This document shows positions 36,219 to 45,302 of a stretch of 64,000 nt of DNA, piece by piece. Both the position numbers and the translations under genes were made by a program. The stretch is taken from the NCBI GenBank assembly GCA_946221385.1, contig CAMIGX010000005.1:83262-147261 (forward strand). The letters are read 5' to 3'. The notes below the pieces were generated by a model that searched no databases, was not told the origin of the DNA, and saw nothing but the letters and a program-made list of their open reading frames with translations. Origin of the DNA: an uncultured Propionimicrobium sp. GTDB lineage: Bacteria; Actinomycetota; Actinomycetes; Propionibacteriales; Propionibacteriaceae. Position 1 is the stretch's first letter. Every line of letters begins with the position of its first letter.

Positions 36219-37188
36219 GGATAACGCCGAGGTCGTAGCGTCAGCGCACGAAATCTGGCAGCGGCTGAGCAGCAAAGATGATGACGCTTCCGCCAGGCGC
36301 CCGGCTGAACTGATCCGCGCGGCTAGTGCACATTTGGCGCGCGCCGGCTTGCCGAGCCCTGCCGTGGACGCCCGGCTGCTGCTGCGTCACGTCACTAATC
36401 TCACCTCAGCTGAGCTGCTGATTTCTGGGTCACTTGACCAGCCAACTGCGCAGCAGTTCCAATCACTGGTCATGCAGCGCGCTGCTGGGGCGCCGATCCA
36501 ACATCTGACCGGCCGAGCACCATTTCGTTATGTTGAGCTAGCTGTCGGACCCGGGGTGTTCATCCCACGTCCAGAAACGGAGTTGGTCGCAGGTGCTGCG
36601 ATCGACGAAGCCAAGCGTTTGATCGCGTTGGGGCAGCGGGTTCAGGTCGTTGAGTTGTGTGCTGGCTCGGGGGCAATTAGTCGCTCGCTGGTCGACGAAG
36701 TGCCCGGCATTGCGGTCACTGCCGTCGAGCTGTCCGCTGACGCGCTGCCATATCTGCGGCGAAATCTGGCCGAATATGACCAAGTCGACATCGTGCATGC
36801 TGATCTGGTCGAGCTGCCGCAGCTTCGTCCGCAGCTGATCGGTAACGTCGACATCGTCGTGGTCAATCCGCCCTATGTGCCGACAAGCCAGGAGCTACCA
36901 GCTGACGTGCAGGCTGATCCAGCGTTGGCACTTTATGGCGGTTCAGATGGCTTGGAAGTCATCCGGACGTTGCTGCCGATAGCCCATGAATTGTTGGCCT
37001 CAGCCGGTTTGCTGGTCATCGAACACGGCGACGACCAAGGCGAACGGGTCGTCGAATTGCTTCAAGCGGCAGATTTTGCGCAAGCTGAGTATCACTACGA
37101 TCTGACCAAGCGGGAACGATTTTCTACCGCGCGACGAGGCAAGTCCGATTTGTCGCGGGTGCACGGCGACCTGACGGAGGGCAAGTGA
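36202..37188 (+). CDS. prmC: Release factor glutamine methyltransferase
   Basis: Methylates the Gln of the GGQ motif of RF1/RF2 using SAM. 328 residues. SAM motif VVELCAGSGAIS, the NPPY signature in DIVVVNPPYVPTSQE, and FIPRPETELV before it. GTG starts at 36202 and 36211 both lie within the prfA end; neither has a good Shine-Dalgarno, so coupling is likely. The 40-residue N-terminal stretch before PAELIRAASAHLARAG is longer than in most PrmC proteins. Confidence 0.94.
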   Translation: MKAVPEDNAEVVASAHEIWQRLSSKDDDASARRPAELIRAASAHLARAGLPSPAVDARLLLRHVTNLTSAELLISGSLDQPTAQQFQSLVMQRAAGAPIQHLTGRAPFRYVELAVGPGVFIPRPETELVAGAAIDEAKRLIALGQRVQVVELCAGSGAISRSLVDEVPGIAVTAVELSADALPYLRRNLAEYDQVDIVHADLVELPQLRPQLIGNVDIVVVNPPYVPTSQELPADVQADPALALYGGSDGLEVIRTLLPIAHELLASAGLLVIEHGDDQGERVVELLQAADFAQAEYHYDLTKRERFSTARRGKSDLSRVHGDLTEGK

Positions 37189-38174
37189 GCGAGGAATTGA
37201 GCGCGGCTGAGCTAGCGCGTCAAATGCTCCTGAACGAGGCGGCCAGCCGCGCAGAATCAGCTGACGACGCGACCGAGCAGCCCAACGACACTGATTGCGT
37301 GCACGTCGACGAGCTGCCAGGACTGGGAAGCGATGAGATCGAGCAGGCGGTGGAAGAGGCAACGGGGGAGCAGCTAAACACTGCATCCGACTCCAAAGCA
37401 GATTTTCCTGCCGCCGATGCTCAGCCGAATGGCAGGGAAGACCAGAGTTCGGATGGCCCGGCAGCGGCATTGCCTGTCGCTGGCTCCCAGCCGCCGGCCC
37501 AGACCACCGTCGACGTCAGTGATCGGATCTATGATCTCGCTAATCAGCGTGACGAGGCCTTGGCAGCGGCTAGCGAGGCCGTGCGAGCTGGCGGGTGCAT
37601 CGTCTTGCCGACCGACACCGTCTATGGCATTGGTGCTAATGCCTTCAATCCGCGAGCCGTGCAAGCCCTATTGGACGCCAAGCAACGCGGCCGGGACATG
37701 CCACCGCCAGTGCTCATTGCCGAACCCGAACTGCTGCCTGCCTTGGTCGCTGAGGTCTCAGAATCTGCGCAATCGCTAGTCATTAACTTTTGGCCGGGCG
37801 CGCTGACATTGATCTTCAATGCCCAAAGCGGCATGCAGTTGGACTTGGGAGAAACCGGCGGGACGATCGCGGTGCGCGTGCCTGATCACGAGCTGACCAG
37901 AGATCTCTTGCGTGCCACTGGTCCGCTGGCCGTCAGCAGCGCCAATTTGACCGGGCAACCGGCGGCTACCGACGTCCAAGCGGCGGCAGATCAGCTGGGC
38001 GAGACCGTCCGGGTCTATTTAGACGGGGGAGCCACACCAGGCAATGTACCATCCACGATCGTCGACTTTAGCCAGACCAATACCGGGCAGATCGTGCGGC
38101 ACGGCGTGCTGAGTTTTGACGAATTGCGCGAGAGAGCGCCGTTCTTGACTGATATTCCCGACGCGGGAGGCTGA
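37185..38174 (+). CDS. tsaC: L-threonylcarbamoyladenylate synthase (Sua5/YrdC/TsaC) with acidic N-terminal extension
   Basis: Makes threonylcarbamoyl-AMP for the t6A37 tRNA modification. 329 residues. The YrdC domain occupies about 112-320: GGCIVLPTDTVYGIGANAF, KQRGRDMPPPVLI, FWPGALTLIF, TIAVRVPDH and GPLAVSSANLTGQPA. Before it lies an unusual acidic, low-complexity stretch of about 108 residues rich in Glu, Asp, Ala and Gln. GGAGG sits 4 bases before GTG 37185, which overlaps the prmC stop, so the extension is very likely translated. Its role is unknown. The order prfA-prmC-tsaC-wecA is conserved. Confidence 0.93.
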   Translation: MSEELSAAELARQMLLNEAASRAESADDATEQPNDTDCVHVDELPGLGSDEIEQAVEEATGEQLNTASDSKADFPAADAQPNGREDQSSDGPAAALPVAGSQPPAQTTVDVSDRIYDLANQRDEALAAASEAVRAGGCIVLPTDTVYGIGANAFNPRAVQALLDAKQRGRDMPPPVLIAEPELLPALVAEVSESAQSLVINFWPGALTLIFNAQSGMQLDLGETGGTIAVRVPDHELTRDLLRATGPLAVSSANLTGQPAATDVQAAADQLGETVRVYLDGGATPGNVPSTIVDFSQTNTGQIVRHGVLSFDELRERAPFLTDIPDAGG

Positions 38175-38175
38175 C

Positions 38176-39324
38176 GTGCGCGAATATTTGCTCGTCATGC
38201 TCGCTGCGACGGCCTGCTGCTATCTGCTGGCCGGGCTATTTCGCCGGGTCGCGGTGCAGACCGGCATGCTCGCCCCGGTGCGAGATCGTGACATGCATGG
38301 CCGTCCCACGCCCTACTTGGGTGGTGTGGCGATGCTCTTCGGGGTCGGCGTGGCTTTCTTGCTGGCTTCTAGGATGCCCTTCTTGGGTCGCCATGAGGTC
38401 GTCAGCAAAGACTCACTGGGCATTTTCGTTGCGGCGAGCGTCATCTGCATCGTCGGCTTGATTGACGACGCCATCGAACTGCCGGCGATCGCTAAAGCGG
38501 CCGGACAAGTGTTAGCTGCTGGGCTAGCGGTCTTATTTGGCGTGCGCATGTATTGGATCTCACTGCCCAATCAGATCATCGCCCTAGATCAAGCCTCATC
38601 AATCTTGATAACCGTGATCTTCATCTTCATTTGCGTCAACGCCGTCAATTTCGTTGACGGCCTGGACGGTCTAGCGGCCGGCGTGGTGGGCATCGGCGCC
38701 AGCGCGATGTTCTTCTACACCTACGTACTAGCTCGCGAACAGAATCTGGTCATCGCCACGACATCTAGCTTGGTTGCAGTGGCGATCACAGGGGCGTGCT
38801 TGGGCTTCTTGCCGCATAACTTTGCTAAGGCGCGGATGTTCATGGGTGACGCCGGAGCCATGCTGCTGGGCTTGCTTTTGGCTTGCTCTTCGCTGTCGCT
38901 GACCGGACAAATCGACGCCGCGGCGCTGGATCCAGCTGGGGTCGGCATGATGCCTAGCTGGATGATCTTGCTGTTGCCGTTTGCCGTCATGGCGTTGCCG
39001 ATCTTCGACATGACCTTGGCTTATATTCGGCGCACCGCCAGCGGTCGCTGGTGGTTTGAAGCCGATCGGCGACATCTGCACCATCGGCTGGTCGCCGCCG
39101 GGAATTCGACGGTGAGAGCCGTCCTATTGATGTATCTGTGGACCGCAGTGATTGCCTATGGTGCGGTCACGGTCGCTTTATTGCAATCGGTATGGGCGCT
39201 ATTGGCTTGGCTGATCATCGCAATCCTGGTCATCGGTGGCACCTCAGTGCCGATGATCCAAAATGCGCGACAGCAGCGCACCGACCAAGAACTGATCACG
39301 ACGACGCAACAGGAGCCTCGATGA
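38176..39324 (+). CDS. wecA: Undecaprenyl-phosphate N-acetylglucosamine-1-phosphate transferase (WecA/TagO family)
   Basis: Starts polysaccharide linkage units by moving a sugar-1-phosphate from UDP-GlcNAc to the polyprenyl carrier. 382 residues, about ten helices. Catalytic motifs: RDMHGRPTPYLGG, GLIDDAIELP, NFVDGLDGLAAG, MFMGDAGAMLLG and RRHLHHRL (the HxHH-type motif of the family). GGGAGG is well placed before GTG 38176, one base after the tsaC stop. In mycobacteria this gene (Rv1302) serves arabinogalactan linker synthesis; here the polymer is unknown. It overlaps atpI by 4 bases. Confidence 0.93.
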   Translation: MREYLLVMLAATACCYLLAGLFRRVAVQTGMLAPVRDRDMHGRPTPYLGGVAMLFGVGVAFLLASRMPFLGRHEVVSKDSLGIFVAASVICIVGLIDDAIELPAIAKAAGQVLAAGLAVLFGVRMYWISLPNQIIALDQASSILITVIFIFICVNAVNFVDGLDGLAAGVVGIGASAMFFYTYVLAREQNLVIATTSSLVAVAITGACLGFLPHNFAKARMFMGDAGAMLLGLLLACSSLSLTGQIDAAALDPAGVGMMPSWMILLLPFAVMALPIFDMTLAYIRRTASGRWWFEADRRHLHHRLVAAGNSTVRAVLLMYLWTAVIAYGAVTVALLQSVWALLAWLIIAILVIGGTSVPMIQNARQQRTDQELITTTQQEPR

Positions 39325-39806
39325 GCAGCCGATCTGAGCATCCGGAAGCCTCGACGCCATCTGGGCAGCGACCCAATCAGGCAAGTCAACTCGAACTATC
39401 CCGTGCGGTAACCGTCATGTCGCGCTGGGCGATGTTCATGGGATCGCTGAGTAGTTTGATCGTCATCGGGCTGGGCTTTTGGGTTGGTGGGCTAGCTGGC
39501 ATGCTCGGCGCCGCCGTCTCGGCAGGCCTGGTGCTCGGCTTTTTCGTGCTTGGGCATGTGATCGAATCCGTGACGATGCAACGCGCCGACGGTTTTGGTC
39601 TGGCTGCGCAGGTGATCAGCTTCGTAGTGCGCATCGTCATCTTTGCCGCGCTGCTGTGGGCTGTCGCAAACTGGGGATTGGATGACGGCACACTGTCGCG
39701 CACCTGGTTGGCTGTCGGTGCGGTGACAGGACTACTGGCTTGGCAGGCTGGATTGATCCTCGGCGACAGCAAAGCCAAGTTGCCGACGATCATCAAGGAC
39801 CACTGA
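39321..39806 (+). CDS. atpI: ATP synthase operon membrane protein, AtpI-like
   Basis: 161 residues. After a polar Ser/Gln-rich head of about 30 residues come four hydrophobic segments (MFMGSLSSLIVIGLGFWVGG, MLGAAVSAGLVLGFFVLG, VISFVVRIVIFAALLW, WLAVGAVTGLLAWQAGLILG). Size and position directly before the F0 genes fit AtpI, thought to help c-ring assembly or Mg uptake. AGGAG stands 5 bases before the ATG at 39321, which overlaps the wecA stop. Frames starting further upstream lie inside wecA and are rejected. Confidence 0.8.
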   Translation: MSSRSEHPEASTPSGQRPNQASQLELSRAVTVMSRWAMFMGSLSSLIVIGLGFWVGGLAGMLGAAVSAGLVLGFFVLGHVIESVTMQRADGFGLAAQVISFVVRIVIFAALLWAVANWGLDDGTLSRTWLAVGAVTGLLAWQAGLILGDSKAKLPTIIKDH

Positions 39807-39807
39807 A

Positions 39808-40098
39808 ATGTCAGAATCCGGCAAACGACCGCAATCTGGTTCGTCAATATGGCCTGGGACTGGTAGAAATATCCCCAGACCAGATGACAGCGATCGCCAA
39901 GACTCCAGTTCGTCGCCAAGTTCTGACGTCGGAATGCGAATCTTCGCGAGCTTGCTCGCCGGAATCGTGGCCTACGGGGGACTAGGTTGGCTGGCTGATC
40001 AGACGCTAGATTCCAAATGGTTCATGCCCTTGGGTATGGTGATCGGACTGGTCTTATCGGTGTACGCGATCATTAGGAAATACGGGAGCGATTCGTGA
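39808..40098 (+). CDS. atpZ: AtpZ-like small membrane protein
   Basis: 96 residues. A polar head of about 40 residues is followed by two helices: MRIFASLLAGIVAYGGLGWL and WFMPLGMVIGLVLSVYAII with a basic end. This is the AtpZ/AtpI pair pattern of F-ATPase operons. AAGGA is 8 bases before the ATG, one base after the atpI stop, and the last 4 bases overlap atpB. In many genomes AtpZ precedes AtpI; here the order is reversed. Confidence 0.78.
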   Translation: MSESGKRPQSGSSIWPGTGRNIPRPDDSDRQDSSSSPSSDVGMRIFASLLAGIVAYGGLGWLADQTLDSKWFMPLGMVIGLVLSVYAIIRKYGSDS

Positions 40099-40913
40099 GC
40101 AGTTGCCATCTCGCCGCCATCACGTCGAGTCTTCCCTTGCAGATTCTAGTGCCGGCTGAAGGATATACCCCTCCTGGTGTCGACGACTTCCGTTTCCCCG
40201 GCCTATTTGGCACTGACTGGCTCAATAAGCCGATGCTGCAGATCTTCATCGCAGCGGCCTGCGTCTTATTGTTATGGCTATTGGGCAGCCGAAACCTAAA
40301 GGTGATTCCTGGCAAAGGCCAATTTTTCATGGAATCGCTTTATAACTTCATTCGCAACGGCGTCGCCCGCGAAATCATCGGCCCGAATTTCCAGAAATAC
40401 ACCGGCATTTTGGTGGCCATGTTCACCTTCGTGCTGATTAATAACTGGTTTGGCGAATTCTTCCTTTTCATGTTCCCGACATTTTCCAATATCGGTTACA
40501 CCTGGGGACTGGTGGCTTTCGTCTATATCACCTATATCGTGGCCGGCCTAGCGACCCACGGTTTCAAGTACTTCAAGATCGCCCTCATCCCTGAGGGTGT
40601 GCCATGGTATCTGTGGCCGCTGATCATTCCGATCGAATTCATCTCGAACTTCGTCACTCGACCGCTGACGCTGGCCGTCCGTCTGTTCGCCAATATGTTT
40701 GCTGGTCACCTGTCGATCATGGTCTTCGTGATCGGCGGCGCATTCCTGCTGACCTATGCCAATAACTTGATTTTCAATATCGCCGGTGGTGTCTCCTTGG
40801 TCTTCAGCCTGGCGATGCTGTGCTTGGAATTATTCATTGGTTTCTTGCAGGCCTATATCTTCACCATCCTGACCGCCCAATATATTTCCTCGTCAATTAG
40901 CGATTCACACTGA
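40095..40913 (+). CDS. atpB: ATP synthase F0 subunit a
   Basis: 272 residues, five to six helices. The essential arginine lies in FVTRPLTLAVRLFANMFAGH. The conserved LELFIGFLQAYIFTILTAQY closes the protein. GTG start overlapping the atpZ stop. It forms the proton half-channels facing the c-ring. Confidence 0.96.
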   Translation: MSSCHLAAITSSLPLQILVPAEGYTPPGVDDFRFPGLFGTDWLNKPMLQIFIAAACVLLLWLLGSRNLKVIPGKGQFFMESLYNFIRNGVAREIIGPNFQKYTGILVAMFTFVLINNWFGEFFLFMFPTFSNIGYTWGLVAFVYITYIVAGLATHGFKYFKIALIPEGVPWYLWPLIIPIEFISNFVTRPLTLAVRLFANMFAGHLSIMVFVIGGAFLLTYANNLIFNIAGGVSLVFSLAMLCLELFIGFLQAYIFTILTAQYISSSISDSH

Positions 40914-40968
40914 CCGATAATTGCCGAGAAAGTCGTCTTAGACGAAACCCTAGAAAGGAAATACGAGA

Positions 40969-41187
40969 ATGACCCCAATGGAGATCACCGGCTCGATCAA
41001 CGTCCTCGGCTACGCCCTGGCGACCATCGGCCCGGCCATCGGCGTTAGCTGGATCTTTGCCTCGGTCATCAACGGCACCGCCCGTCAGCCTGAGGCTCGC
41101 GGCGCGATGATGGGCTCTGCCTACATCGGCTTCGCCGTGGTTGAGGCGCTGGCCATTCTGGGCTTCGTGCTCGCCTTCGTTGCCTGA
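40969..41187 (+). CDS. atpE: ATP synthase F0 subunit c
   Basis: 72 residues, a two-helix hairpin. The ion-carrying carboxylate is Glu59 in GFAVVEALAILGFVLAF. The loop has the conserved RQPEA. The first helix lacks the Gln of sodium-type c subunits, so protons are expected. AAAGGA precedes the ATG. Confidence 0.97.
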   Translation: MTPMEITGSINVLGYALATIGPAIGVSWIFASVINGTARQPEARGAMMGSAYIGFAVVEALAILGFVLAFVA

Positions 41188-41197
41188 TCGGACTTTC

Positions 41198-41833
41198 ATG
41201 ATCGGCAACGCTTTCGTCCCCATGGAGGGGACCTTTGGCCCGCTGGCCCCGGAGCATTGGTCCGAGGTCATCGTTGGTCTGGTGCTAGCTGTGTTGCTGG
41301 CTTTTGCCATCCAGCGCTTCGTCGTGCCGCGTTTTGAAAAGGTCTATGCGGAACGCTCCGAGCAGATCGCTGGCGGCATCAAGCGAGCTGAGCAAGCACA
41401 GCTGGAGGCGCAGGCGAGCAAGGACGAGTACCAGCAGCTGCTGAGCTCGGCGCGTGATGACGCAAACCAGATGCGGGAACAAGCCCGTCAGCAAGGTGCG
41501 CAGATCATCGAGCAGGCACGTGCTCAAGGACAGCGTGAATCTGAGCGCATCGTCGAGCAGGGTCGCACCCAGATCTCGGCGGAACGTGATCAGGCTTACG
41601 ACCAGCTGCGCACTCAGGTCGGCGCCTTGGCGACGACGCTGGCAGGTCGACTGGTAGGGGAGTCTTTGGCTGACGAGGCCGCAACCAGTCGATCGGTTGA
41701 TCGCTTCTTGGCTGAATTAGCCGAGCAGCCGAAACGTGACACGCCGCTGCCCGCTGGCACGCGTACTCACAACCTCGCGCACAGCGACGAATCAGCGAGC
41801 GCAAATCCGCTGGGACTGGAGCCGCAGGAATGA
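41198..41833 (+). CDS. atpF: ATP synthase F0 subunit b
   Basis: 211 residues from ATG 41198 (MIGNAFVPMEGTFGPL). One membrane helix (VIVGLVLAVLLAFAIQRFVV) precedes a long charged coiled coil (about 50-170) that forms the peripheral stalk. The last 35 residues (after FLAELAEQPKRD) are an unusual polar tail. The ribosome-binding site is weak; ATG 41222 is the alternative. The stop overlaps atpH. Confidence 0.93.
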   Translation: MIGNAFVPMEGTFGPLAPEHWSEVIVGLVLAVLLAFAIQRFVVPRFEKVYAERSEQIAGGIKRAEQAQLEAQASKDEYQQLLSSARDDANQMREQARQQGAQIIEQARAQGQRESERIVEQGRTQISAERDQAYDQLRTQVGALATTLAGRLVGESLADEAATSRSVDRFLAELAEQPKRDTPLPAGTRTHNLAHSDESASANPLGLEPQE

Positions 41834-42636
41834 TCTCGACGATGACGGGGTCGGCCCGGCTCTCACTCAATGAGCATGTCGACCAAGCTAGCCTAAACGA
41901 TGCCCAAGTCGATGCGCTGTTCGCCGTCGCGGACGCGCTAGCTGAGCAGCCCCCGTTGCGTCGTGCGCTTTCGGACCCAGGCATCGAGGCGTCAGCACGC
42001 GCCGAGCTTGCTCGTCGACTGTTGGAGGGCAAAGTCGACGCAAAGGTCGCCGATGTCGTCTCCGCGGCAGCCGCCGAAGCATGGCCCAACGAAGATGAAT
42101 TTGTCGCTGGCGTGCTTGACCAGGCGGTGCGTGCTGGTCTGCGCAATAGCTGCGATCCCAGTCTGATCGCTCGTCAGCTCTATTCTGTGGGCCAATTGGT
42201 CAAGAACAATCCCGAGCTGACTGAGACACTGCGTAATCAGCGCATTCCGCTGGCTCAGCGCCGCGAACTGCTCGGCGGACTGCTCGGCGAGCAGGTCGCG
42301 CCACTGACCAAGCAGCTGGCGCATCGGGCGGTCAGTGACGCAGTAGGCCGCGCCAATAGCGTCCCGGCTTTGATTCGGCATTTCCTCGAAGTCGGAGCGC
42401 GGGCATTTGGTCGCACCCTTGCCCAAGCGGCCAGCGCTAAGGCGATGAGCGAAGCGCAATCCGACGAACTGCGCCGTCAGCTGGAACGCATCTACGACAC
42501 TGAAATCTTTCTCGTCACCGACGTCGACCCCGAGCTATTGGGCGGCGTGCGCGTCGAAGTCGGCGACGAAGTCATCGACGGCACGGTCCGAGCGCGTCTG
42601 GATCAGGTGCATCACGAACTGAAATTGGGCGACTAG
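41830..42636 (+). CDS. atpH: ATP synthase F1 subunit delta
   Basis: 268 residues, the length usual in actinobacteria (about 180 in E. coli). Conserved delta features: PPLRRALSDPGI, LVKNNPELTETLRNQRIPLAQRRELL, and the C-terminal DPELLGGVRVEVGDEVIDGTV. It joins the b stalk to the top of F1. Coupled to atpF by an ATGA overlap. Confidence 0.94.
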   Translation: MISTMTGSARLSLNEHVDQASLNDAQVDALFAVADALAEQPPLRRALSDPGIEASARAELARRLLEGKVDAKVADVVSAAAAEAWPNEDEFVAGVLDQAVRAGLRNSCDPSLIARQLYSVGQLVKNNPELTETLRNQRIPLAQRRELLGGLLGEQVAPLTKQLAHRAVSDAVGRANSVPALIRHFLEVGARAFGRTLAQAASAKAMSEAQSDELRRQLERIYDTEIFLVTDVDPELLGGVRVEVGDEVIDGTVRARLDQVHHELKLGD

Positions 42637-42673
42637 CTACCGAGCTTTAGGGCTCCCGTAACAAGCAGCAACT

Positions 42674-42720
42674 GGCCAAACTGATTGGCCGTCACAGCAA
42701 AATAAAGCCAACAGATTGGC
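42674..42720 (+). other. Two similar short hairpins between atpH and atpA
   Basis: GGCCAA-N5-TTGGCC (42674-42690) and GCCAA-N4-TTGGC (42707-42720) form adjacent stem-loops in the 105-base gap, just before the atpA Shine-Dalgarno (GAGAGG). Their likeness suggests an RNA control or processing element; none is known to me. Confidence 0.45.
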
Positions 42721-42741
42721 AAGCAGAACAGAGAGGCCGGC

Positions 42742-44373
42742 ATGACCGAACTAACGATTCGTCCCGATGACATTCGCGACGCGCTCGATCAGTTCGTCTC
42801 GAATTTCAACCCCCAAGCCGCGCAGCGCGAAGAGGTCGGCACGGTCTTGTCGTCTGGCGACGGCATTGCCCGGGTCGCTGGCCTGCCGTCAATGATGGCT
42901 AACGAATTGCTGCGCTTCTCCAATGACACCATGGGCATCGCGCTGAACCTCGACGACCGCGAGATCGGCGTCGTCGTCTTGGGCGATTCCGAAGGTATCG
43001 AAGAAGGCTCCGAAGTCCGCGGCACTGGCGAGGTGCTCTCGGTGCCGGTCGGTGACGGATTCCTAGGCCGCGTCGTGGACGCCATGGGCAACCCGATCGA
43101 CGGCCTTGGCCCGATCCAAGGCGAAGTCAGCCGTCGTCAACTCGAACTTCAAGCTGCCGGTGTGATGGACCGTCAAGAGGTCCGCGAGCCGCTGATGACC
43201 GGTCTTAAGGCGATCGACTCGATGACCCCGATCGGTCGCGGCCAGCGTCAGTTGATCATCGGTGACCGTAAGACTGGAAAGACCGCGATCGCGATCGACA
43301 CCATCATTAACCAGAAGGCGAACTGGGAATCTGGCGATCCTAAAAAGCAGGTCTTGTGCGTTTATGTCGGCGTCGGCCAGAAGAACTCCACCATCGCTGA
43401 GGTGCGCGAGAACCTGGAAAAGGCCGGCGCGATGGAATACACCGTCATCGTCAACTCGCCAGCCTCCGACCCGGCTGGCTACAAGTACATCGCCCCCTAC
43501 GCTGGATCGGCTATCGGCCAGCACTGGATGTACCAGGGCAAGCACGTCTTGATCATCTTTGACGACCTGACCAAGCAGGCGGAGGCCTATCGCGCGATGT
43601 CGCTGCTGTTGCGTCGCCCGCCGGGCCGTGAAGCATATCCTGGCGACGTCTTCTACCTACACTCCCGCCTGTTGGAGCGTTGCGCGAAGCTTTCTGACGA
43701 ACTTGGCGGCGGCTCGATGACCGGCCTGCCGATCGTCGAAACTAAGGCCAATGACGTCTCGGCCTACATCCCGACCAATGTCATTTCCATCACCGACGGC
43801 CAGATCTTCTTGCAGTCCGATCTGTTCAACGCAAACCAGCGTCCCGCCGTCGACGTGGGTGTCTCGGTGTCTCGTGTCGGTGGCTCGGCGCAGACCAAGG
43901 CGATGCGTAAGGTCTCGGGCACGCTGAAAATTTCCTTGGCGCAATATCGCGACATGGAAGCTTTCGCGATGTTCGCCTCCGACCTGGACGCGACCTCCAA
44001 GCGTCAGCTCGAGCGCGGCAAGCGGCTCACCGAGCTGCTGCGTCAACCGCAGTTCAGCCCGGTTGCGATGGAACGTCAGGTCGTTTCCGTGTTCGCTGGC
44101 ACCAACGGCTATCTCGATTTGGTGCCTGTCGAAGACGTGCTGCGCTACGAATCCGAGCTGTGGGAATTCCTCGAGAACGAGACCGACGTCTTGGCGACGA
44201 TCCGCGAAAGCGGTTTGCTGACCGACGAGACCGAAGCCTCGCTGCGGGAAAATATCGAACGCTTCAACTCCGACTTCCGCACCTTCGATGGCAAGCGGCT
44301 CGGCCAAGATGATGAAGAGGTCGAGGAGACCGACGTCGCGCAGCGCACCATCGTCATGCAGAAGCGGGGCTAG
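42742..44373 (+). CDS. atpA: ATP synthase F1 subunit alpha
   Basis: 543 residues. Walker A GDRKTGKT at 174-181; the arginine finger region SVSRVGGSAQTKAMR; IIFDDLTKQAEAYRAMSLLL. The last 30 residues are acidic, as in other actinobacterial alpha subunits. Confidence 0.98.
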   Translation: MTELTIRPDDIRDALDQFVSNFNPQAAQREEVGTVLSSGDGIARVAGLPSMMANELLRFSNDTMGIALNLDDREIGVVVLGDSEGIEEGSEVRGTGEVLSVPVGDGFLGRVVDAMGNPIDGLGPIQGEVSRRQLELQAAGVMDRQEVREPLMTGLKAIDSMTPIGRGQRQLIIGDRKTGKTAIAIDTIINQKANWESGDPKKQVLCVYVGVGQKNSTIAEVRENLEKAGAMEYTVIVNSPASDPAGYKYIAPYAGSAIGQHWMYQGKHVLIIFDDLTKQAEAYRAMSLLLRRPPGREAYPGDVFYLHSRLLERCAKLSDELGGGSMTGLPIVETKANDVSAYIPTNVISITDGQIFLQSDLFNANQRPAVDVGVSVSRVGGSAQTKAMRKVSGTLKISLAQYRDMEAFAMFASDLDATSKRQLERGKRLTELLRQPQFSPVAMERQVVSVFAGTNGYLDLVPVEDVLRYESELWEFLENETDVLATIRESGLLTDETEASLRENIERFNSDFRTFDGKRLGQDDEEVEETDVAQRTIVMQKRG

Positions 44374-44376
44374 TCA

Positions 44377-45300
44377 ATGGCAGCCACTTTGCGGGAACTT
44401 CGGCAACGACGAGCGTCGGTCGCCGAAACCAAGAAGATCACCAAAGCGATGGAGCTCATCGCTGCGTCACGGGTGTCCAAAGCCCAGCAGAAAGCAGTCG
44501 GCTCAGAGCCGTTCACCCGTGAGCTATTGCGTGCGGTGACGGCAGTAGCCAACTTTTCTGGCGCCGATCACCCGTTGGCGCGTGAGCATCATGAGCAGCG
44601 CAACCGTTCCGCGGTCTTGGTGATCAGTTCGGACCGCGGTCTGGCCGGCGCCTATCCAGGAAATGTGATGCGGGCAGCTGAAAATCTGATTGAGAAGTTG
44701 CGCGCTAACCAAAACGAGATCGAGATCTACACCGCTGGCAAGAAAGCACGCGACTATTTCGCCTTCCGCGGCATTCCCGTCGCTCAGTCTTGGGAAGGTT
44801 TCAGCGAAGAACCGCGATATGAACACGCCCAAGAAATCGGTCAAGCGCTGATCGAACGATTCCTCGCCCCGCCGGCTGACGGTGGCGTCGACGAATTGCA
44901 TGTGGTTTTCACTCGCTTCAAGTCGCTGGTCAGCCAGCAGACCCGAATTGTTCGGTTGTTGCCGGTGCTATTCGTCGCAGCCGAGGACGTGGACGATGAC
45001 GATGACGTCGCTGATGAGCTAGATTTCGTGCCCGAATACGATTTCGAGCCGAGCGCCGAAGCGGTGCTAGATGAGCTCTTGCCGATGTACATCATCGATT
45101 CGCTGAAGTTCTTCCTCCGTTCTTCAGCCGCCTCTGAATTGGCCTCCCGCCAGCAGGCGATGCATTCGGCCACTGATAATGCCGATCAACTCATTCAAGA
45201 TCTCACCCGGTTGGCCAACCAGGCACGTCAGGCTGAGATTACCCAGGAAATTAACGAGATCGTCGGCGGCGCGGGTGCGCTCGCCGAGCAAGGAGCCTGA
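44377..45300 (+). CDS. atpG: ATP synthase F1 subunit gamma
   Basis: 307 residues. N-terminal rotor helix (RASVAETKKITKAMELIAAS) and C-terminal helix (SATDNADQLIQDLTRLANQ) form the central shaft. An acidic insertion (EDVDDDDDVADELDFVPEYDF) near residues 205-225 resembles the extra loop of mycobacterial gamma. The gene starts 3 bases after atpA. Confidence 0.97.
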   Translation: MAATLRELRQRRASVAETKKITKAMELIAASRVSKAQQKAVGSEPFTRELLRAVTAVANFSGADHPLAREHHEQRNRSAVLVISSDRGLAGAYPGNVMRAAENLIEKLRANQNEIEIYTAGKKARDYFAFRGIPVAQSWEGFSEEPRYEHAQEIGQALIERFLAPPADGGVDELHVVFTRFKSLVSQQTRIVRLLPVLFVAAEDVDDDDDVADELDFVPEYDFEPSAEAVLDELLPMYIIDSLKFFLRSSAASELASRQQAMHSATDNADQLIQDLTRLANQARQAEITQEINEIVGGAGALAEQGA

Positions 45301-45302
45301 AA

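Noticed and set aside
39138..39320. Long form of the AtpI-like protein
   Set aside because: The added part lies inside wecA in another frame; the ATG at 39321 has AGGAG and an ATGA overlap.
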